Origin: Silanimonas sp. | GTDB lineage: Bacteria > Pseudomonadota > Gammaproteobacteria > Xanthomonadales > Xanthomonadaceae | Assembly: GCF_027530345.1 (NCBI RefSeq) | Contig: NZ_JAPZQK010000019.1 | Coordinates: 1 to 64,000 of the forward strand | Reading direction: 5' to 3' | DNA length: 64,000 nucleotides | Part shown: positions 1 through 7,347 of the stretch, piece by piece | How positions within the stretch are numbered: position 1 is the stretch's first letter | Layout of the letters: every line of letters starts with the position of its first letter | Made by a program: the position numbers and the translations under genes | Notes under the pieces: generated by a model | The model's database searches: none | Told to the model about the DNA's origin: nothing | The model's input: only the letters and a program-made list of their open reading frames with translations

Positions 1-108
1 GTGGCGACGTCCTATCTGCCGAACTATCTGGGCTGGTTCCGCGCCTTGGAGCGGAACGCCCAAACCGGCGCAGGAGCCGCATCATTGCTCAGGTTGGCCA
101 TGGCGTGA
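1..108 (+). CDS. Possible transposase C-terminal tail, partial at window edge
   Basis: Frame 1 is open from the first base to a TGA at 106-108 and encodes 35 residues containing YLPNYLGWFRALER followed by an alanine/leucine-rich end. I read this as the tail of a transposase because of the YLPNYLGWFR block and the intron remnant that follows directly, but I cannot name the IS family. The frame that continues into the reverse transcriptase (frame 3) is also open here, yet its translation does not look like reverse transcriptase. The intron fragment therefore appears to be joined to unrelated mobile DNA near 108-141. Only the 3' end is in the window, and a chance open frame is possible. Confidence 0.35.
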   Translation: MATSYLPNYLGWFRALERNAQTGAGAASLLRLAMA

Positions 109-1034
109 CCGAATCAACCACAATCAACGCGAACAGCGCCAAGATCAATGTGGTTCGGTATGCCGACGACTTTGTCGTGACCGGCGCCTCGCAAGAGGTG
201 TTGGCCGACCTCGTCCGACCATGGGTGGAGCGTTTTCTCGCAACCCGTGGTTTGGAGCTGTCGACGGAGAAGACCCGGATCACGCACATCGACGCCGGTT
301 TTGATTTCCTGGGATGGAACTTCCGCAAGTACAAGGGGAAGTTGCTCATCAAGCCGAGCAAGAAGAACGTCTCGGCGTTCTACCGAAAGGTGGAAGGGGT
401 CATCAGTAGCCAGAAGACGGTCAGGCAGGACGGCCTGATCAAGATGCTGAATCCTGTACTCAGAGGGTGGGCGAACTATCACCACCCGGTTGTGGCGAAG
501 GCGGAGTTCAGCCGTCTGGATGCCCTGATCTTCGGGGCGATCTGGCGGTGGTGCCGACGACGCCACAACAACAAGGGCTCGCAATGGGTGAAAGAGCGTT
601 ACTTCCACCCCGTTGGGAACCGGCGCTGGGTATTCGCGGCACACCGCATCGACAAGGACGGGAAGAAGGGGGAACTGCGGACGCTCTACCGGCTCGCGGA
701 TACGCCGATCGTGCGACATGTGAAGGTCAAGGCGGAGTACAACCCGTACGACCCCGCATTCGAGCAATACGGCGAGAAGCGACGTCAGGACCGGCTAATG
801 CGGTCTCTGGCCCACCGGACGCAATGGATTCGCCTGTACCACTCGCAGGGCGGCCGATGCGTTCACTGCGGGCTGCCGATCACCCGGCAAACCGGCTGGC
901 ACGACCATCACATCGTGCAGCGGACGGCTGGGGGGTCGAATGCCCTGTGGAACCGGGTTCTGCTCCATCCGTTCTGCCACATGCAGGTCCATGCCTTGGG
1001 TTTAACAGTGGTGAAGCCTGTTTCTGGGGCTTGA
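105..1034 (+). pseudogene. ltrA: Group II intron reverse transcriptase/maturase, 5'-truncated
   Basis: The 309-codon frame encodes the C-terminal half of a group II intron-encoded protein. The catalytic YADD of the reverse transcriptase palm lies at residues 19-22, followed by the FDFLGWNFRKY thumb region, the maturase X domain (LNPVLRGWANYHH) and a C-terminal HNH endonuclease with CVHCG, DHHIVQR and an LLHPFCH end. Fingers and the front of the palm are missing: family homology starts near 141, and the upstream sequence in the same frame does not resemble the family. The GTG at 105 is only the first possible start. With half the polymerase gone the protein should be unable to reverse-transcribe. 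The TGA at 1032-1034 runs into intron domain V, the normal arrangement when the ORF sits in domain IV. Base composition is visibly less GC-rich than the neighbours. Confidence 0.9.
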
Positions 1035-1107
1035 GCCGTGTGCGTCGAAAGGCGCACGCACGGTTCTTAGGGGGGAGGGGGCCAGCAATGGCTCCCTCCC
1101 ACCCAAC
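141..1107 (+). mobile_element. Group II intron, 3' fragment
   Basis: This is the retained 3' part of a group II intron: the truncated maturase frame (domain IV) plus domains V and VI. The 3' boundary is placed at 1107 because the unpaired branch-point A (1101) lies seven nucleotides from the 3' end, and the intron then ends in the expected purine-C (AC at 1106-1107). The 5' end is not in the window; the left limit (141) is where reverse-transcriptase similarity begins and is approximate. A possible transposase tail abuts the left side, so the element looks broken by insertion or deletion rather than by the window edge alone. Confidence 0.8.
1033..1107 (+). ncRNA. Group II intron domains V and VI
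   Basis: Domain V is 1033-1066, exactly 34 nt. The lower helix 1033-1040/1059-1066 contains the catalytic AGC triad (1034-1036), then a 2-nt bulge CG (1057-1058), then an upper helix 1041-1046/1051-1056 closed by a GAAA tetraloop (1047-1050). Domain VI is 1070-1104: twelve pairs 1073-1084/1089-1100 (one G-T wobble) closed by a GCAA tetraloop, a single bulged A at 1101, and three basal pairs 1070-1072/1102-1104. All the landmarks of a catalytically competent core are present even though the intron is truncated upstream. Confidence 0.9.
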
Positions 1108-1236
1108 GGCGTTCTCCGGCAAGGCAGATTTTCTTTTGTGCGTCGTTCGTCGGGCATGACTCCCACCCCCCGGCTTGCCGCACCGCGTCACGCTGCGTAA
1201 GCTCCCGCTCACGTTCAGTTGCACGGAGTTGCCGCC

Positions 1237-1641
1237 ATGGCGCGTCGCCACGTCCTTTCGTTCGCCCTGGCGGTCCTGGCCGCGTCGACGGTCCATGCCG
1301 CGCCCGCCCTCGAGCTGTCCGGTGGCCCCGTGGCTTCGCCGTCCCACTCTCCGGTGTCGGTGCAGGCCTTCCTGCAGCGCATCCGCCAGCCGGTGGCCGC
1401 GACGCCGGCGGCGTCGGCGCCCGGCGGCTACGTGCCGCGCACCGCGCACGACAACTCGCCCTACCGCTTCGACATGACCCAGAACGGCCGCCGCATGACC
1501 GCGGAGGAGTTCGACGCGTGGATGAAAGCCCGCGGCATCCGCGTGGCGACCGGCAAGCCTGCCGGCAGCGAGCCGGCCGCCGCCGCGCCGGCCGCGGCGA
1601 CCGCACAGGCCTGCCAGCCGACCGCGACGACGTCCTGCTGA
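1237..1641 (+). CDS. Small exported protein of unknown function
   Basis: This is a 134-residue protein with a clear Sec signal peptide (MARRHVLSFALAVLAASTVHA, cleavage likely after AHA-type VHA). A TTG at 1219 could extend it by six codons, but GGAG at 1225-1228 is ideally spaced for the ATG at 1237. The mature protein has an Ala/Pro-rich front, then a compact charged segment (YRFDMTQNGRRMTAEEF, EFDAWMKARG) near residues 79-105 that looks folded, then an Ala-rich tail ending with two cysteines. I do not recognise the family. It lies just downstream of the intron fragment and converges with the fatty-acid operon, its stop being only 4 nt from the end of that operon. Confidence 0.75.
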   Translation: MARRHVLSFALAVLAASTVHAAPALELSGGPVASPSHSPVSVQAFLQRIRQPVAATPAASAPGGYVPRTAHDNSPYRFDMTQNGRRMTAEEFDAWMKARGIRVATGKPAGSEPAAAAPAAATAQACQPTATTSC

Positions 1642-1645
1642 GGAA

Positions 1646-2677
1646 TCAGCGCTTTACGAAGCGGTAGTGGGCGACGCCCCACTCCGAACCGCCGGCGTAA
1701 CCGAACAACTCGGCGCAGGCCATCCAGAACATCCGCCAGCGCTGCGCCCAAACCGCGGCGTTCTTCGCGCCGTAGGTTTCGGCCAGCACGCGATGCACTT
1801 CCTCGGCGTGGCGATCCTGGTTCTCGAGCCAGTGGTTCGCGGTCTTCTCGTAGTGGATGCCCGAAAGCACCCAGCGCTGTTCGATCCGCAGCGCGTTCTG
1901 GAAGTGCAGCAGCGTGTCTGCGCTGGGCATCAGGCCGCCGGTGAAGAAATAGCGGCCCATCCAGTTGTCCGAGCCCTCGGTCTCGAACGGGTACATCAGG
2001 CTGCGATGGCAGAAGATGTGCACGAACAGCTTGCCGCCCGGCTTCAGCCAACGCGCCACGTTGCCGAGCAGCGTGTCGTAGTTGCGCATGTGCTCGAACA
2101 TCTCGATCGAGACGCAGCGGTCGAAGGTCTCCGGGCTGAGGTCGAGCCGGTTCACGTCGGTGGTGATGATCTCGACGTTCGCCAAGCCGCGCACCGCGGC
2201 CTGCGCGAGGATGTGCTCGCGCTGCGTGCGTGAGTTGGAGACGCCGGTGATGCGGGAGTTCGGGAAGCGTTCCGCCATCCACAGCGTCAGCGAGCCCCAG
2301 CCGCAGCCGAGCTCGAGGATGCGCATGCCGTCCTTCAGCTCGGCGCGCTCGCTGTAGAGCGCGAGCATCTTCTCCTCGGCCTCGTCGAGGGTCTCGTTGC
2401 CGTCGGGGTAGTAGCAGCCCGAGTACTTCAGGCGCTTGCCGAGGCTGAGCTCGAAGAAGCGCGTCGGCACCTCGTAGTGCTGCTCGTTGGCGGCGGCCGT
2501 CTCGATGGCGATCGGGCTGGAGCGTAGCTCGGAGAGCAGGGTGCGGAAACGCGCATCGGCCCGGTCGAGGTCGGCGTCATGCTCGTCGCGAAGGCGCTGC
2601 TCGCAGAGCTTGCGGATGCCGTAGCGGGTGAGGAAGTCGGGCACGAGGCCGCGTTCACACAGATCGATCAGCGCCAT
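1646..2677 (-). CDS. Cfa-like SAM-dependent methyltransferase (last gene of lipid operon)
   Basis: This is a 343-residue class I methyltransferase of the mycolic acid/cyclopropane synthase superfamily. The SAM-binding motif I is LELGCGWGSLTLW at about 121-133, and the family's lipid-site region appears as EQHYEVPTRFFELSLG (65-80). It is shorter than true Cfa, lacking most of the N-terminal SCP2-like domain, and differs from the paralogue at 4023-5303. Family members methylate cis double bonds of phospholipid acyl chains to cyclopropane, methyl-branched or methylene products. The gene follows DUF1295 by 6 nt and is the distal gene of the operon. Which methylation each of the two enzymes carries out cannot be read from sequence. 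Confidence 0.85.
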   Translation of the reverse strand: MALIDLCERGLVPDFLTRYGIRKLCEQRLRDEHDADLDRADARFRTLLSELRSSPIAIETAAANEQHYEVPTRFFELSLGKRLKYSGCYYPDGNETLDEAEEKMLALYSERAELKDGMRILELGCGWGSLTLWMAERFPNSRITGVSNSRTQREHILAQAAVRGLANVEIITTDVNRLDLSPETFDRCVSIEMFEHMRNYDTLLGNVARWLKPGGKLFVHIFCHRSLMYPFETEGSDNWMGRYFFTGGLMPSADTLLHFQNALRIEQRWVLSGIHYEKTANHWLENQDRHAEEVHRVLAETYGAKNAAVWAQRWRMFWMACAELFGYAGGSEWGVAHYRFVKR

Positions 2678-2683
2678 GGGTTC

Positions 2684-3478
2684 TCAGTTCGAAGAAGGGT
2701 CGGACGCCTTGGGCGGCCACGGGAAGAATGCACTGACTTCGCGCTGGTAGCGACGGTAGGCGTCGCCGCGGCTGCGCAGGGCCTGCGCCTCCGTCCACGG
2801 GATGCCGCTGACCCGCCACAGGAAAGCGAACATCACCACCGGGCCCAGCAGGCTCCACCAGAAGTAGGGGCCGCACCAGGCCAGCAGCACGTAGGCGAAC
2901 CAGTGCACCCACTCGAAGAAGTAGTTGGGGTGGCGCGACCACGCCCAAAGCCCCGCGCGGCACAGCTTGCCCTTGTTGGCCGGATCGCCGCGGAAGGCGT
3001 CGAGCTGGCGGTCGGCAAGGGTTTCACCGCCGATGGCGACGATCCACACCACCACGGCGAGCAGCATGATCGGGTCGATGCCGTCGGCGTCTCCCGAGGC
3101 AGCGGCGGTGAACGGGATCGCGAACAGCGCGACGATGAGCGCCTGCACTTGGAAGAACGCGAACCAGCGCAGCGGGGAACCGCCGATGGCGGCGCGCATG
3201 GCCTGGTAGCGGCCGTCCTCCGGCTCGCGCAGCACGCGATGCATCAGGTGCAGGCACAAGCGCGAACCCCAGACGCCGCCGAAGACGGCGACCAGGCCGC
3301 GCGGCATCTCATCGCCCTCGCCAGCGAGGCCGGCGAACATCGCCGCCAGCGCCATCAGGCCGGCCCAGGCCACGTCGACCCAGCCGGCGTTGCGCACGCG
3401 CATCGAGAAGGCCCAGACGGCCGCCATGCCCAACGCGGCGCCGATCCAAGTCAGCAGGATGATGGTCCAAAAGCTCAC
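2684..3478 (-). CDS. DUF1295 membrane protein (steroid-reductase/ICMT-like)
   Basis: This is a 264-residue polytopic membrane protein of the DUF1295 family, which is related to the C-terminal part of steroid 5-alpha reductases and isoprenylcysteine methyltransferases. The signature RAGLWAWSRHPNYFFEW lies at about 175-191, and hydrophobic segments span most of the chain. The start is the GTG at 3476-3478, which overlaps the DUF2878 stop as GTGA; the open frame upstream of it is a shadow of DUF2878. By family relationship it may bind NADPH and reduce, or otherwise act on, a lipid double bond in the membrane. Its place between two lipid genes supports a role in fatty-acid modification; the reaction itself is inference. 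Confidence 0.8.
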   Translation of the reverse strand: MSFWTIILLTWIGAALGMAAVWAFSMRVRNAGWVDVAWAGLMALAAMFAGLAGEGDEMPRGLVAVFGGVWGSRLCLHLMHRVLREPEDGRYQAMRAAIGGSPLRWFAFFQVQALIVALFAIPFTAAASGDADGIDPIMLLAVVVWIVAIGGETLADRQLDAFRGDPANKGKLCRAGLWAWSRHPNYFFEWVHWFAYVLLAWCGPYFWWSLLGPVVMFAFLWRVSGIPWTEAQALRSRGDAYRRYQREVSAFFPWPPKASDPSSN

Positions 3479-4023
3479 GCCGTCGCGCCCTCGCGCGCCG
3501 TGGCGGCCGGGGCCGTGCGATGCAGGGCGTAGAGAGCCGGCATCGCCACGCCCCAGACCACGGCCAGCGCGGCCAGGGCGATCGGCAAGCCCAGGCCGAA
3601 GTCGACCGCATCGAAGCCGCGTGCCGCGCCCCAGTACGCCAGCGGGCCGCCGATGGCGCCGAAAGCGGCGGCGACCAACCATCGACCGCGCAGGAAGGCC
3701 ATGGAGTGGTTCAAGGTGAGCGCGAAGCCGGCCCACATGGCGAGGATCCACACCGGGGCGGCGAAGGTCCAAGGCCACGGGCTGGCGAAGGCCAGCACGC
3801 CGGTGGCGGCAAGCAGCGAGTCGGCCAGCACGCCCATGGCGAGGGCGATGGCGAGCATGCGCAGGTCACCGAGGCGGTCGGGCGTCCAGGCGAAATGCGC
3901 CGCGGCATAGATCACGACGGCCAGCGGCCCAGCCCACGGCAGGCCGTTCGCGGCACCGATCACGCTGGCGAACCACACGGTCTGGAAGCCGAGCACGTTC
4001 GCGATGAGGAACGCTTTCGGCAT
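3475..4023 (-). CDS. DUF2878 integral membrane protein
   Basis: This is a 182-residue, very hydrophobic protein with about five or six transmembrane segments; it matches my recollection of DUF2878 proteins encoded beside cfa and DUF1365 genes. It begins MPKAFLIANVLGFQ, with the ATG (4021-4023) overlapping the last base of the Cfa stop codon as TGATG, and ends in a GTGA overlap with DUF1295. A long in-frame extension exists upstream but is only a shadow of the Cfa gene. No catalytic motif is evident; a structural or transport role in the lipid pathway is possible but unproven. Confidence 0.75.
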   Translation of the reverse strand: MPKAFLIANVLGFQTVWFASVIGAANGLPWAGPLAVVIYAAAHFAWTPDRLGDLRMLAIALAMGVLADSLLAATGVLAFASPWPWTFAAPVWILAMWAGFALTLNHSMAFLRGRWLVAAAFGAIGGPLAYWGAARGFDAVDFGLGLPIALAALAVVWGVAMPALYALHRTAPAATAREGATA

Positions 4024-5303
4024 CACACGGACTCGGGCGCGGGCATCCACGGGTCGCGGCGGTTCATCGGCCGCGCGAACAGCAGCTGCGAGACACCGAT
4101 CGAGCGCTCGAGGAAGCCGCCCTCGCAGTAGGCGAGGTAGAACTCCCACATCCGCACGAAACGCTCGTCGTAGCCGAGGGCGCGCACGTCGGCGAGCTTG
4201 GCCATGAAGCGCTCGCGCCAGTGGCGGAGCGTCAGGGCGTAGCTCGGGCCGAAATCCTCCTGCGAGACGAGCCGGAGGTCGGTGCTGCGGCCCATCGCGC
4301 CGGTGATCGCGCTGATCGAAGGAATGAAGCTGCCCGGGAAGATGTGGCGCTTGATGAAGTCGACCGAATGCAGCGCCTGCTCGTAGCGGTGGTCCTCGAT
4401 GGTGATGGCCTGGACCATCGCGAGGCCGTCCGGCTTCAGCAGCGACGCGCACTTGGCGAGGTAGGTGTCGAGGTACTGGTGGCCAATGGCTTCGATCATC
4501 TCGATCGACACCAGCTTGTCGTAGGTGCCGGTGAGGTCGCGGTAGTCCTCGAGCAGCAGGGTCACGCGGTCGGAGAGCCCGGCGCGGGCGACGCGCTCGG
4601 TGGCCAGCGCGTGCTGCTCCTTCGAGATCGTCGTCGTGGTGACGCGGCAGCCGAAGTGCTTCGCGGCGTGCAGGGCCATGCCGCCCCAACCGGTGCCGAT
4701 CTCGACGAGATGGTCCGACGGCTTGAGGTCGAGCTTGCGGCCGATGCGCTGGAGCTTGCGGAACGAGGCCGCTTCGAGCGTCTCGGTGGGATCCGCGAAG
4801 ATGGCCGAGGAGTACATCAGGTCGTCGGACAGGAACAGGCGGAAGAGCTCGTTGCCGAGGTCGTAGTGCGCCGCGATGTTCTTGCGCGAGCCCGCGCGGG
4901 TGTTGCGGCGGAAGGCGTGCACGGCCTTCAGCAGCCAGCCGGACAGGCGGGCCATGCCGCCTTCCATCGCGTCGAGCAGGTCGCGGTTGAGCACCAGCAG
5001 GCGGATCAGGTCGACGAGCTCGTCGCAGCTCCACTGGCCGTCCATGTAGGCCTCGGCCGCGCCGACCGAACCGCCGGTGGCCATGCGGGCATAGGCCTCG
5101 AGGTCGTGCACGCGCAGGCGCGCGATGGGGGCGCCAGCCGCCGGTTCGGCCTCGCCGAGGCGGGTTTCGCCCAAGGCGTCGCTGATGATCAGGGCGCCAT
5201 GGCGCAGGCCGCCGAGGCGCTCGAACAGGCGCGTGCGCAGCCAGCGCTCGTAGCTGCCCGATGAGGCGTTTTCGTTGGGCAGGGCGTCGGCGGGCAGGCT
5301 CAC
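4023..5303 (-). CDS. cfa: Cyclopropane-fatty-acyl-phospholipid synthase
   Basis: This 426-residue enzyme transfers a methylene group from S-adenosylmethionine to cis-unsaturated acyl chains of membrane phospholipids. It has the N-terminal lipid-binding region (about 30-130), the family block HYDLGNELF (146-154), and SAM motif I LVEIGTGWGGMAL (199-211) with following IEMIEAIGHQY. Length and motifs match full-size Cfa. The start is a GTG (5301-5303) overlapping the DUF1365 stop as GTGA; a longer frame upstream is a shadow. It sits centrally in the desaturase-FAD-DUF1365-cfa-DUF2878-DUF1295-methyltransferase operon, so it probably acts with the second methyltransferase rather than only as a stationary-phase Cfa. 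Confidence 0.9.
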   Translation of the reverse strand: MSLPADALPNENASSGSYERWLRTRLFERLGGLRHGALIISDALGETRLGEAEPAAGAPIARLRVHDLEAYARMATGGSVGAAEAYMDGQWSCDELVDLIRLLVLNRDLLDAMEGGMARLSGWLLKAVHAFRRNTRAGSRKNIAAHYDLGNELFRLFLSDDLMYSSAIFADPTETLEAASFRKLQRIGRKLDLKPSDHLVEIGTGWGGMALHAAKHFGCRVTTTTISKEQHALATERVARAGLSDRVTLLLEDYRDLTGTYDKLVSIEMIEAIGHQYLDTYLAKCASLLKPDGLAMVQAITIEDHRYEQALHSVDFIKRHIFPGSFIPSISAITGAMGRSTDLRLVSQEDFGPSYALTLRHWRERFMAKLADVRALGYDERFVRMWEFYLAYCEGGFLERSIGVSQLLFARPMNRRDPWMPAPESV

Positions 5304-6109
5304 AGGCGGGCGTCCGGGTTGGGATGGGGATGGAAGGGCACGCGCTTCAGGCTCAGCTTCAGGGCCTGCCAGTAGATGGCGGCGGCCACCTTCACGGTGA
5401 TGAATGGATACGCGGCGAGGCATGAAGCCAGCGTGTTGCCTCGCAGCGGACGCCGCTCCAGCGTGAGCGTCGCGTCGAACTCGCGCGTCTCGCCGGCGAG
5501 GACGTCCATGTGGATGTGCAGGTCCTCGCCGGGCGGGGTGAAAACCCAGTGGTAGCGGCGATCCATCGGCAGGAAAGGCGAGACATGGAAGGCCTTGTCG
5601 AAGCCAAAGTGCAGGGCACGGCCCTTCCGCTCCGCGCGCTCGACCGGCAGCAGGTAGGCGTGGCGCTCGCCCCAGGGGGTGTTGGTGATCTCCGCGAGGA
5701 TCCAGTCGAGGGTCTCGCCGTCCTCGCGGTAGCCGTAATAGATGCTCACCGGGTTCTGCACGTAGCCGAAGTAGCGCAGGTGCGTCAGCACGCGGATGGG
5801 GCCGGGTGCCGGGCGGCCGAGCTCCGTTTCGACGCGCCGGCGCACGGCGACGTCCAAGGGCAGGGCGGCATCGCCGAAGTAGTCGCTGCGGCGGAACTCG
5901 GCGAGGTTGCGGCGGTTCACCGACCAGAACCAGCGCCGGTCGAACACGCGGTCCAGTTCGGCGAGATCGAGGTAGGGCTGGAAGATCCGGTAGCGGAAGG
6001 CGTTGTTCGCCACCGCGAAGCGGCGGTGCTGGACGCGGCCGACGTAGAGGGCGCTCCGCAGGCCGGAACCCGCGGGCGCCATCCGTTCGTCGCCGCCGTC
6101 CGTGTTCAC
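5300..6109 (-). CDS. DUF1365 protein
   Basis: This is a 269-residue DUF1365 protein. Recognisable blocks are the N-terminal LYVGRVQHRRF, HLRYFGYVQNPVSIYYGY at about 111-128 (the most characteristic), and VSPFLPMDRRYHW. There is no signal peptide and no obvious catalytic motif I can name. Family members are nearly always encoded beside an FAD-dependent amine-oxidase-like protein and a Cfa-type methyltransferase, as here. It starts with GTG (6107-6109) overlapping the upstream stop as GTGA and ends in the same kind of overlap with cfa, so expression is likely coupled. Its role in fatty-acid modification is inferred from context. Confidence 0.85.
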   Translation of the reverse strand: MNTDGGDERMAPAGSGLRSALYVGRVQHRRFAVANNAFRYRIFQPYLDLAELDRVFDRRWFWSVNRRNLAEFRRSDYFGDAALPLDVAVRRRVETELGRPAPGPIRVLTHLRYFGYVQNPVSIYYGYREDGETLDWILAEITNTPWGERHAYLLPVERAERKGRALHFGFDKAFHVSPFLPMDRRYHWVFTPPGEDLHIHMDVLAGETREFDATLTLERRPLRGNTLASCLAAYPFITVKVAAAIYWQALKLSLKRVPFHPHPNPDARL

Positions 6110-7347
6110 CAGCGCACCCCGAGGCCGGCCGCGGCCTCGACGCCGGCGCGCATGCCGTCCTCATGGAAGCCGAAGCCCCAGTACGCCCCGGCGAACCAGG
6201 TGCGGCGGCGGCCATTGAGCTCCGTGCGGCGTTCCTGCGCGGCCACGCTCTCGTGCGTGTAGATCGGGTGGTGGTAGGTCATCCGCGCGATGACCTTGGC
6301 CGGGTCGATGGCGGCGGTGCGGTTCAAGGTGACGACGAAGGGCTCGGGCGATTCGATGCCCTGCAGCAGGTTCATGCAGTAGCTCACCGAGCACTCGGCC
6401 TTCGGGTCGGCCGGCACGAAGGCGTTCCATGCCGCCCAGGCCTTGCGGCGGGCGGGCAGGATCCGGCGGTCGGTGTGCAGCACCACCTCGTTGCGCTGGT
6501 AGGGCATGGCGCCCAGCACCTCGCGCTCGAGCGCGTCGGCATCGCCGAGCAGCGCCAGAGCCTGGTCGCTGTGCGTGGCCACCACGATCGCGTCGAAGCG
6601 GTCTTCGCCGGCGACATGCTTGACCGTCACGCCAGCCTCGTCGCGGGTGATCCGCTGCACCGGGCAGGCGAGGCGGACGTCCACCGTCCAACGCGCCTTC
6701 AGCGCGTCGATATAGCTCGACGAGCCGCCCTCGACCACGCGCCACTGCGGCCGGCCTTCCACCTGCAGCATGCGGTGGTGGTCCATGAAGCGCACGAGGT
6801 ACTTGGCCGGGAAATCGAGGATCGTCGCCGAGGGCGAGGACCACAGCGCCGAGGCCATCGGGATCAGGTGGGCATCGCGGAACAGGGTGGAGTAGCGGTT
6901 CTGCTCCAGGTAGTCGCCCAACGACGGCCCCGGGCCCGGGTCGCGCAGCAGCGCGCCGGCCTCGCGGTAGAAGCGCAGTATCTCGCGCACCATCCGGATG
7001 AAGGACGGCGAGAGCAGGTTGCGGCGCTGGCAGAACAGGGCGTCGAGGTTGGTGGCGTTGTACTCGAGGCCGGTGGCCTCGACCTGCGCCCCGAAGCTCA
7101 TCGTCGTGTCTTTCGACGCCACGCCGAGCTCGTCGAACATCCGCGTCAGCAGCGGGTAGTTGTGCGTGTTATGGACGATGAAGCCGGTATCGACGCGATA
7201 GCGCTTGCCGTCCTGCTCGACGTCATGCGTGTGCGTATGGCCACCGAGGCGCGCTTCGGCTTCGAACAGCACGACCTCGTGTTGGCGGGAGAGCAACCAG
7301 GCGGAGGACAGGCCGGCGATGCCGCTGCCGACGACGGCGACCCTCAC
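6106..7347 (-). CDS. FAD-dependent oxidoreductase (amine-oxidase fold), lipid operon
   Basis: This is a 413-residue flavoprotein. The dinucleotide-binding motif VVGSGIAGLSSA starts at residue 5, with an acidic strand end FEAEARLGGHTHT further on, as in amine oxidase/phytoene desaturase-like enzymes. In BfaA-type systems an FAD protein reduces the methylene intermediate made by a Cfa-like methyltransferase to give a methyl-branched fatty acid; in other operons the analogous protein oxidises. Direction and substrate cannot be decided here. The start is GTG (7345-7347), overlapping the desaturase stop as GTGA, and the stop overlaps the DUF1365 start the same way. Confidence 0.85.
   Translation of the reverse strand: MRVAVVGSGIAGLSSAWLLSRQHEVVLFEAEARLGGHTHTHDVEQDGKRYRVDTGFIVHNTHNYPLLTRMFDELGVASKDTTMSFGAQVEATGLEYNATNLDALFCQRRNLLSPSFIRMVREILRFYREAGALLRDPGPGPSLGDYLEQNRYSTLFRDAHLIPMASALWSSPSATILDFPAKYLVRFMDHHRMLQVEGRPQWRVVEGGSSSYIDALKARWTVDVRLACPVQRITRDEAGVTVKHVAGEDRFDAIVVATHSDQALALLGDADALEREVLGAMPYQRNEVVLHTDRRILPARRKAWAAWNAFVPADPKAECSVSYCMNLLQGIESPEPFVVTLNRTAAIDPAKVIARMTYHHPIYTHESVAAQERRTELNGRRRTWFAGAYWGFGFHEDGMRAGVEAAAGLGVRW

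Noticed and set aside
4024-5034. Extension of the DUF2878 frame through cfa
   Set aside because: It is a different frame of the cfa gene; DUF2878 begins at the ATG overlapping the cfa stop.
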